This document shows positions 6,351 to 10,893 of a DNA stretch of 10,893 bases, one piece after another. The notes under the pieces are model-generated. The model had not been told where the DNA came from. It saw only the letters and a program-made list of their open reading frames with translations, and made no database searches. A program made the translations under genes and the position numbers. Each line of letters opens with the position of its first letter. The stretch's first letter is position 1. Source of the stretch: Clostridia bacterium (GTDB lineage Bacteria > Bacillota > Clostridia > Oscillospirales > Acutalibacteraceae); NCBI GenBank assembly GCA_900769775.1, contig CAAGHT010000158.1, forward strand, positions 1-10,893, given 5' to 3'.

Positions 6351-8156
6351 TTATTCATCAAGCTTCAGAACCGCCATAAATGCCTCCTGCGGCACCTCTA
6401 CCGTACCGAGCTGGCGCATTCTCTTCTTGCCTTCCTTCTGTTTTTCAAGAAGCTTCTTCTTTCGGGTAATATCGCCGCCATAGCACTTTGCAAGAACATC
6501 CTTGCGGAGCGCCTTAACCGTTTCACGGGCGATAATCTTTCCGCCGACGGCAACCTGAACGGGCACTTCAAAAAGCTGACGGGGAATAAACTCTTTAAGC
6601 TTTTCGGCAATTCTTCGAGCTCTCCCATAGGCGTTATCGGTATGAACTATAAAGGAAAGAGCATCGACAACGTCTCCTGCGAGCATAACATCGAGCTTAA
6701 CAAGCTTGGACTGTTTATAGTCCTTAGGCTCATAGTCATAGCTTGCATAGCCCTTTGTGCGAGATTTGAGGGCATCGAAGAAGTCGTAAACTATCTCGCC
6801 CATCGGCATAATATAGTGGATATCAACGCGGTCACCCATATATTTCATATCGGTATATTCACCGCGTCTCTGCTGACAAAGCTCCATAATTGTTCCGACA
6901 TATTCGCTCGGGCTGTAAATGTGAACATCGGCAACCGGCTCATAAGCGCTTTGAATGAAGGCGGGGTCGGGATAATTTGTCGGGTTATCTACGCTCACGG
7001 TTGTGCCGTCCTGCAAATCAAACTTGTAAATAACGCTCGGTGCCGTTGTAACAAGGTCGAGATTAAACTCTCGCTCAAGTCTCTCCTCGATAATCTCCAT
7101 GTGGAGAAGTCCGAGGAAGCCGCAGCGGAAGCCAAAGCCGAGAGCCGTTGAGGTTTCAGGCTCGAAGAGAAGCGATGCATCGTTGAGCTGTAATTTTTCG
7201 AGTGCTTCTCTAAGGTCGGTATAACGGGCTCCGTCGGCAGGATAAATTCCGCAGAAAACAACGGGGTTTACCTTGCGGTAGCCTGCCAAAGGCTCTGCCG
7301 CAGGGCGCTCTGAGAGGGTTATTGTATCGCCGACACGGGCATCGCCAACCGTTTTAATGGAAGCGGCAAGGTAGCCTACCTCGCCTGCTTCAAGCGAGTC
7401 GCAGGGTTCCATAGAGGTAGCACGCTTTCTGCCGACTTCAACAATGTCGAACTGGGCACCTGTTGCCATCATCTTTATTCTGTCTCCGGCTTTAATTCTG
7501 CCCGAAACAACACGGAAATAAACAATAACGCCCTTATAAGCATCGTAATACGAGTCGAAAATAAGCGCCGAAAGAGGCTCTTCCCTATTACCCTTAGGCG
7601 CAGGAATATCGGTAACGATACGCTCCAATACCTCTTCAATATTTATGCCGGTTTTTGCCGAAACACGGGGTGCATCCTCGGCAGGGATGCCGATAATATC
7701 CTCAATCTCGTTAATTACGCGGTCGGGGTCGGCTGAGGGCAGGTCGATTTTATTTACAACGGGCAGAAGCTCAAGACCGTGGTCAACCGCAAGATAAGTA
7801 TTTGCGAGGGTCTGTGCCTCTATTCCCTGAGATGCGTCAACAACAAGTATAGCGCCCTCACAAGCCGCAAGGGAGCGGGACACCTCATAGTTAAAGTCGA
7901 CATGGCCGGGGGTGTCTATTAAATTAAGCTCATATTCCTCGCCGTCACTCGCCTTGTAATAAAGAGTTACGGCGTGAGCCTTAATGGTAATTCCGCGCTC
8001 GCGCTCGAGATCCATACTGTCGAGCAACTGCTCCTCCATATCTCTTTCGGATACAGACTGAGTAAGCTCAAGCAGGCGGTCAGCAAGTGTTGATTTGCCG
8101 TGGTCAATATGAGCCACGATGCAGAAATTTCTGATTTTGTCAAGCGGATAGGACAC
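6351..8156 (-). CDS. lepA: Elongation factor 4 (LepA), ribosomal back-translocase GTPase
   Basis: LepA is a translational GTPase acting on stalled or stressed ribosomes. All G motifs are visible: AHIDHGKST (15-23), RGITI (54-58), DTPGH (81-85), NKID (135-138) and SAKTG (166-170). EF-G-like domains II, III and V follow, then the LepA-specific C-terminal domain with RQLFEVPVQVAVGGKIIARE and CYGGDITRKKKLLEK. The 601-residue length is standard. The start is GTG at 8154-8156, giving the usual MSYPLDKIRNF N-terminus, with AAGGAGA at 8164-8170 as ribosome site 7 bases away. It heads a likely three-gene operon from a promoter at 8189-8217 and is divergent from the response regulator. A long open frame on the opposite strand is treated as a shadow. 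Confidence 0.98.
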   Translation of the reverse strand: MSYPLDKIRNFCIVAHIDHGKSTLADRLLELTQSVSERDMEEQLLDSMDLERERGITIKAHAVTLYYKASDGEEYELNLIDTPGHVDFNYEVSRSLAACEGAILVVDASQGIEAQTLANTYLAVDHGLELLPVVNKIDLPSADPDRVINEIEDIIGIPAEDAPRVSAKTGINIEEVLERIVTDIPAPKGNREEPLSALIFDSYYDAYKGVIVYFRVVSGRIKAGDRIKMMATGAQFDIVEVGRKRATSMEPCDSLEAGEVGYLAASIKTVGDARVGDTITLSERPAAEPLAGYRKVNPVVFCGIYPADGARYTDLREALEKLQLNDASLLFEPETSTALGFGFRCGFLGLLHMEIIEERLEREFNLDLVTTAPSVIYKFDLQDGTTVSVDNPTNYPDPAFIQSAYEPVADVHIYSPSEYVGTIMELCQQRRGEYTDMKYMGDRVDIHYIMPMGEIVYDFFDALKSRTKGYASYDYEPKDYKQSKLVKLDVMLAGDVVDALSFIVHTDNAYGRARRIAEKLKEFIPRQLFEVPVQVAVGGKIIARETVKALRKDVLAKCYGGDITRKKKLLEKQKEGKKRMRQLGTVEVPQEAFMAVLKLDE

Positions 8157-8188
8157 CTTGTTCTCTCCTTAATGTATATAATCAATTT

Positions 8189-8217
8189 ATTTTAACATAA
8201 GATAACAGATTTTTCAA
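8189..8217 (-). promoter_or_regulatory. Candidate sigma-A promoter for the lepA operon
   Basis: Read on the minus strand, TTGAAA (8217-8212) is followed after exactly 17 bases by TAAAAT (8194-8189), each a 5/6 match to consensus. Transcription would begin near 8182, about 26 bases before the GTG start of lepA, leaving room for the ribosome site at 8164-8170. The AT-rich surroundings contain other TATA-like strings, so the exact -10 is not certain. Confidence 0.62.
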
Positions 8218-8247
8218 TTATTTTAATGTTCACAGTTTAATAACATT

Positions 8248-8276
8248 TTGACTAAATATGAAATTTATTATATAAT
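8248..8276 (+). promoter_or_regulatory. Near-consensus sigma-A promoter for the two-component pair
   Basis: TTGACT (8248-8253), a 17-base spacer and a perfect TATAAT (8271-8276) make this the best promoter in the window. Transcription would start near 8283, only about 16 bases before ATG 8299, so the leader holds little more than the GGAGG (8287-8291). I see no clear direct repeat for autoregulation within it. The two divergent -35 boxes are about 30 bases apart. Confidence 0.85.
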
Positions 8277-8298
8277 CAGTTATATTGGAGGTGTTTTT

Positions 8299-8970
8299 AT
8301 GGCAGGAAAAATACTCATAGCTGATGATGAAAAGCGAATTTGCGAGCTGCTTTCGGACTTTTTCTCGGCAGCGGGCTTTACCCCAATTACCGTTTTTGAC
8401 GGAGAAGCGGCAGTTAATACTTTTAAGGAAAATGAGGATATTTCGCTAGTCATTCTCGATATTATGATGCCCGCAAAGGACGGCTGGCAAGCCTGCCGTG
8501 AGATAAGGGAGGCTTCCAATGTTCCGATAATTATGCTTTCTGCCCGAAGCGAGGACTTTGATATGCTTACAGGCTTCGAAAACGGAGCCGATGAATATGT
8601 AACAAAGCCCTTCTCCCCTGCCGTACTTGTAAAGCGCGCCGAGGCTCTTATAAAGAGAAGTCGCGGCTATTCCCCCGAAGAGACTGAACAAAAAGGACTT
8701 ATTATAAACGATGAGGCTTATACCGCTACCCTTGACGGAAAGCCGCTCGACCTGACCCTCAAGGAGTTTGAAATTCTCTCTTGCCTTATGAGAAATCGCG
8801 GCAAGGTGCTAAGCCGTGACCAGCTTTTAAACTCGGTGTGGGGCTACGATTATGTAGGAGATACCAGAACGGTCGACTCGCATATTGCAAGGCTTCGCTT
8901 AAAGCTCGGTGAATATGGCGCGGCTAAGCTTAAAACTATTTACGGAATAGGATATAAAATTGAGGTGTAG
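8299..8970 (+). CDS. OmpR/PhoB-family response regulator
   Basis: This is a DNA-binding transcription factor of 223 residues, the output half of a two-component system with the kinase encoded next. The receiver domain (about 1-120) has the acidic pocket Asp9/Asp10, the phospho-acceptor Asp54 in VILDIMMP, switch Ser81 and Lys103 in VTKPF. The winged-helix DNA-binding domain (about 130-223) includes LTLKEFEIL, the RNRGKVLSRDQLL recognition region and the C-terminal RLRLKL...YGIGYKIEV. The start is ATG 8299, with GGAGG at 8287-8291. The frame stays open upstream to a TTG at 8248, but that triplet is the promoter's -35 box and would precede the transcript. The stop TAG (8968-8970) lies 4 bases before the kinase start. 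The target genes are not evident. Confidence 0.95.
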   Translation: MAGKILIADDEKRICELLSDFFSAAGFTPITVFDGEAAVNTFKENEDISLVILDIMMPAKDGWQACREIREASNVPIIMLSARSEDFDMLTGFENGADEYVTKPFSPAVLVKRAEALIKRSRGYSPEETEQKGLIINDEAYTATLDGKPLDLTLKEFEILSCLMRNRGKVLSRDQLLNSVWGYDYVGDTRTVDSHIARLRLKLGEYGAAKLKTIYGIGYKIEV

Positions 8971-8974
8971 ACTT

Positions 8975-10435
8975 TTGAAAAAACGGCTTTGGTTAAAGCT
9001 TTTTATAAATGTTGCGGTAATTTTTGCAGTTTTTGTAATCGTTATTTCCATTGCAAACAGCTCCCTTCTTTCAAAATATTTTCTTTTTAAGGAAGAGACT
9101 CTGCTTATTGAAAATTGCAGGTCACTCTCTACCCTTTCGCTCTATGACAGCGACGAGGTTACCGAAAGAATAAACGAGCTGGCTGATAAATATAATTTTG
9201 ACATTGAAATATACGAAAAAAGCGGAAAAATTCTTTATACAACCGTCGGCTCTCAGATGATGGACTATATTCATTCGGGCTTTAACCGACCCGGTTTTTC
9301 AATGAATCACGAGCCGCTTCAATCTACCGGGCGCAAAATTACCGAGGACGGTTTTACGGTTGAAACGGCGGTTTCAAGACCAACCGGAAAGGAATTTTTG
9401 CTCTGTAAAAGCGAGGCCGACGGAATTATAACCGAGCTTCGTATTCAGACCGATATTATAAACAACAGCGCCTATATTGCAGGCGAATTTATAACTATAA
9501 TCGCCGCCGCCTGCCTCGTTTTATCCCTCGTCTGGATATTCATTTTCTCACGCCGCTTCACAAAGCCGATTGCAGAGATGAGCAATGTCACCAAAAAGAT
9601 GGCAAAGCTTGATTTTTCCAAAAAGGTAGATGTTAAATCAAGCGATGAAATAGGTCAGCTCGGAAGCTCCATAAACGATATGTCACTGACCCTTGATAAT
9701 ACTCTTCGAGAGCTCAGGCTGGCTAACGAAAAGCTGACCGATGAAATTGAGCTTGAGCGCAGACTGGATGTTATGCGCCGTGCCTTTGTTGCCAATGTTT
9801 CTCACGAGCTTAAAACTCCTCTTTCTATTATCGGTGGCTATGCCGAGGGGCTGAAGCTGAATATAAATTCAGCCTCAAGGGACTCCTACTGCGACACGAT
9901 AATTGATGAAACAGAGCGAATGAATCGCCTTGTGCAAAGCATTTTAGAGCTTTCAAAATATGAGTCGGGACAGATTCCTTTTGAAAATACAGAGTTTGAT
10001 ATAAGTGCGCTCTGCGATGATATGGCAAGGCGCATTCTGAAGACAAGAAGTGACATCGCCTTTGAAAATCATATCAGAGAAAACATCCTCGTTTTCGCAG
10101 ATAAAACTCAGACCGAGCAGATACTGAAAAGCTACCTTGAAAATGCCCTTTCGCACACAAGTGAAAACGGAAAAATTGCCCTTTCTGCCGAGGAATCGGG
10201 AGACAAGGTAAAGATAACCGTATTTAACACGGGAGAGCAAATCGACCCCAAAATAATGCCAGATATATGGCAAAGCTTCTGGCGCGCCGACAAGTCTCAC
10301 TCACGCGAGGAGGGTCGCTTCGGACTTGGGCTGTCAATCGTCAGCGCAATAGTCAAAAACACGGGCTGCTCCTGCGGTGTTTATAACACTGCCGACGGTG
10401 TCGCCTTCTGGTTTACAGTGAACAAAAAAAGCTAA
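8975..10435 (+). CDS. Membrane sensor histidine kinase, partner of the upstream regulator
   Basis: This 486-residue inner-membrane kinase should phosphorylate the adjacent regulator. Transmembrane helix 1 spans about residues 8-27, the extracytoplasmic sensor region about 29-166 (no family recognised), and helix 2 about 168-191. A HAMP linker follows at about 192-244 (FTKPIAEMSNV, DEIGQLGSSIN), with a short coiled region to about 265. The phospho-acceptor His277 is in VANVSHELKTPLS. The ATPase domain has the N box YLENALSH (Asn390), a G1 box reading VFNTG (Asn418 where DxGxG kinases have Asp), and G2 FGLGLSIV (449-456). The start is TTG 8975, with GAGGT at 8962-8966 inside the end of the regulator gene; this gives MKKRLWLKLF, a natural basic N-terminus. 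The open frame back to TTG 8960 would leave no ribosome site. A bidirectional terminator follows. Confidence 0.94.
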   Translation: MKKRLWLKLFINVAVIFAVFVIVISIANSSLLSKYFLFKEETLLIENCRSLSTLSLYDSDEVTERINELADKYNFDIEIYEKSGKILYTTVGSQMMDYIHSGFNRPGFSMNHEPLQSTGRKITEDGFTVETAVSRPTGKEFLLCKSEADGIITELRIQTDIINNSAYIAGEFITIIAAACLVLSLVWIFIFSRRFTKPIAEMSNVTKKMAKLDFSKKVDVKSSDEIGQLGSSINDMSLTLDNTLRELRLANEKLTDEIELERRLDVMRRAFVANVSHELKTPLSIIGGYAEGLKLNINSASRDSYCDTIIDETERMNRLVQSILELSKYESGQIPFENTEFDISALCDDMARRILKTRSDIAFENHIRENILVFADKTQTEQILKSYLENALSHTSENGKIALSAEESGDKVKITVFNTGEQIDPKIMPDIWQSFWRADKSHSREEGRFGLGLSIVSAIVKNTGCSCGVYNTADGVAFWFTVNKKS

Positions 10436-10436
10436 C

Positions 10437-10468
10437 AAAAAAGGATGTGCATTGCACATCCTTTTTTT
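10437..10468. terminator. Bidirectional terminator between the kinase and the CpsB-like gene
   Basis: Six A residues (10437-10442), a GC-containing stem (GGATGTGC 10443-10450 with GCACATCC 10454-10461, loop ATT) and seven T residues (10462-10468) make a symmetrical terminator usable on both strands. With the A and T runs paired, the stem extends to 14 bp. The stop codon of the minus-strand gene (10467-10469) overlaps the T run. Confidence 0.93.
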
Positions 10469-10893
10469 ATATCAGCTCGGCGCCTTTTATCAAATTTTCA
10501 GTTTTGGCGAAAATTTCTTCTATATCGTATTTAAGCACCTTTTGTGCCTTTAAGAATGCCTTAGCCGCCTTTTTATCTGCCATATGGATATCACTGCCGA
10601 GAGCACAAACAGAATCATCAGAAAGCCAGTAGCGAAGCCTATCCTTATTGTGTCCGCGGAGAATATTTCCTGCGTTTACCTGCGCCATAACACCCATATC
10701 AAGCAGCTTTGCAAGGTCGCTTGTGGGGTATCGGTCGATATGGGCGAGGACAAGGTCGAACCTCTCGTTTAAAGCAAGTGCGGTAGTAATAATATTAGTG
10801 TTCCAGAATGCCATCGGCATCTCAAGCAGCAGGGTGTTTGTGCCCTTGTCCACGCGGAAAACGATGTTGCCGCCGTTGCCGCCGTCGCCGCCG
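10467..10893 (-). CDS. CpsB/CapC-like PHP-family phosphatase, N-terminal part outside the window
   Basis: Only the C-terminal ~141 residues are present. Bacterial relatives (CpsB, Wzb-type in Gram-positives) are manganese-dependent phosphotyrosine phosphatases that control capsule or exopolysaccharide assembly. Visible family features are LLLEMP (metal-binding Glu), AHIDRYP in place of the usual AHPERY (His codon 10740-10742, Arg codon 10731-10733), QVNAGNILRG, and GSDIH (Asp codon 10590-10592, His codon 10584-10586). The N-terminal HxH motif would lie off the window. The GTG at 10851-10853 could formally start the frame, but no ribosome site precedes it and it would cut the domain, so the gene is read as continuing to the edge. 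The first visible residues are GGDGGNGGN, encoded by a 9-bp repeat. A PHP enzyme with another substrate is possible. Confidence 0.8.
   Translation of the reverse strand, partial: GGDGGNGGNIVFRVDKGTNTLLLEMPMAFWNTNIITTALALNERFDLVLAHIDRYPTSDLAKLLDMGVMAQVNAGNILRGHNKDRLRYWLSDDSVCALGSDIHMADKKAAKAFLKAQKVLKYDIEEIFAKTENLIKGAELI
10866..10892 (-). repeat. Three tandem 9-bp units encoding Gly-Gly-Asn/Asp
   Basis: On the plus strand the units are GTTGCCGCC (10866-10874), the same again (10875-10883) and GTCGCCGCC (10884-10892), with one T-to-C change. They are in frame with the CpsB-like gene and read Gly-Gly-Asp, Gly-Gly-Asn, Gly-Gly-Asn in the minus-strand direction. The window ends inside or just after the array, so the copy number is unknown. 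Confidence 0.85.

Noticed and set aside
6297..7151. A 284-codon open frame on the plus strand opposite lepA
   Set aside because: It lies entirely antisense to strongly conserved lepA and the flippase start, has no ribosome site, and its translation resembles no protein family. It is a by-product of lepA codon use.
8248..8298. Longer response regulator starting at TTG 8248
   Set aside because: That TTG is part of the -35 box and precedes the expected transcript start. ATG 8299 has GGAGG and gives the normal receiver N-terminus.
10851..10853. GTG 10851-10853 as the real start of the CpsB-like gene
   Set aside because: No ribosome site lies upstream, the frame stays open to the edge, and the metal-binding N-terminal half of the domain would be missing.

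Overview
The window looks like ordinary chromosome from a low-to-moderate GC clostridial Firmicute, probably a gut Oscillospirales/Ruminococcaceae-type organism. The evidence is the strong AGGAGG-type ribosome sites, consensus sigma-A promoters, frequent GTG/TTG starts, a VanS/PhoR-style two-component pair, a SpoVB/MurJ-type flippase and a CpsB-like PHP phosphatase. The taxonomy is inferred from gene style, not from a marker gene. Nearly all of the DNA is coding, and no gap exceeds 150 bases. I see no tRNA, rRNA, CRISPR array, insertion sequence or phage gene.

Layout, left to right. (1) Plus strand, 1-2806: the 3' part of proA (proline synthesis), then asnB (asparagine synthetase), then a 58-residue membrane/amphipathic protein. 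A long terminator-like hairpin lies between asnB and the small gene, and its 3' arm contains the small gene's ribosome site. A classical terminator closes the block. (2) Plus strand, 2896-3993: a secreted lipoprotein esterase of the CE2/SGNH type with its own promoter. It is split by an in-frame TAA after codon 47 and also lacks the usual block III Asn, so it is probably a decaying gene. (3) Minus strand, 8156 down to 4015: an apparent operon of lepA (EF4), a polysaccharide/lipid II-type flippase and a HAD phosphatase; the last two overlap by 4 bases. (4) Plus strand, 8299-10435: an OmpR-family response regulator and its sensor kinase, with near-consensus promoters firing in both directions from the lepA/regulator gap. 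(5) Minus strand, 10893 down to 10467: the C-terminal part of a CpsB/CapC-like PHP phosphatase running off the window. It carries a 9-bp Gly-Gly-X repeat at the edge.

The two convergent junctions (about 4000-4026 and 10437-10468) each hold one symmetrical hairpin with A and T flanks that can serve both strands. I found no convincing new multi-gene system. The best leads are the hairpin hiding a ribosome site after asnB, the interrupted esterase, and the Gly-rich repeat in the phosphatase.
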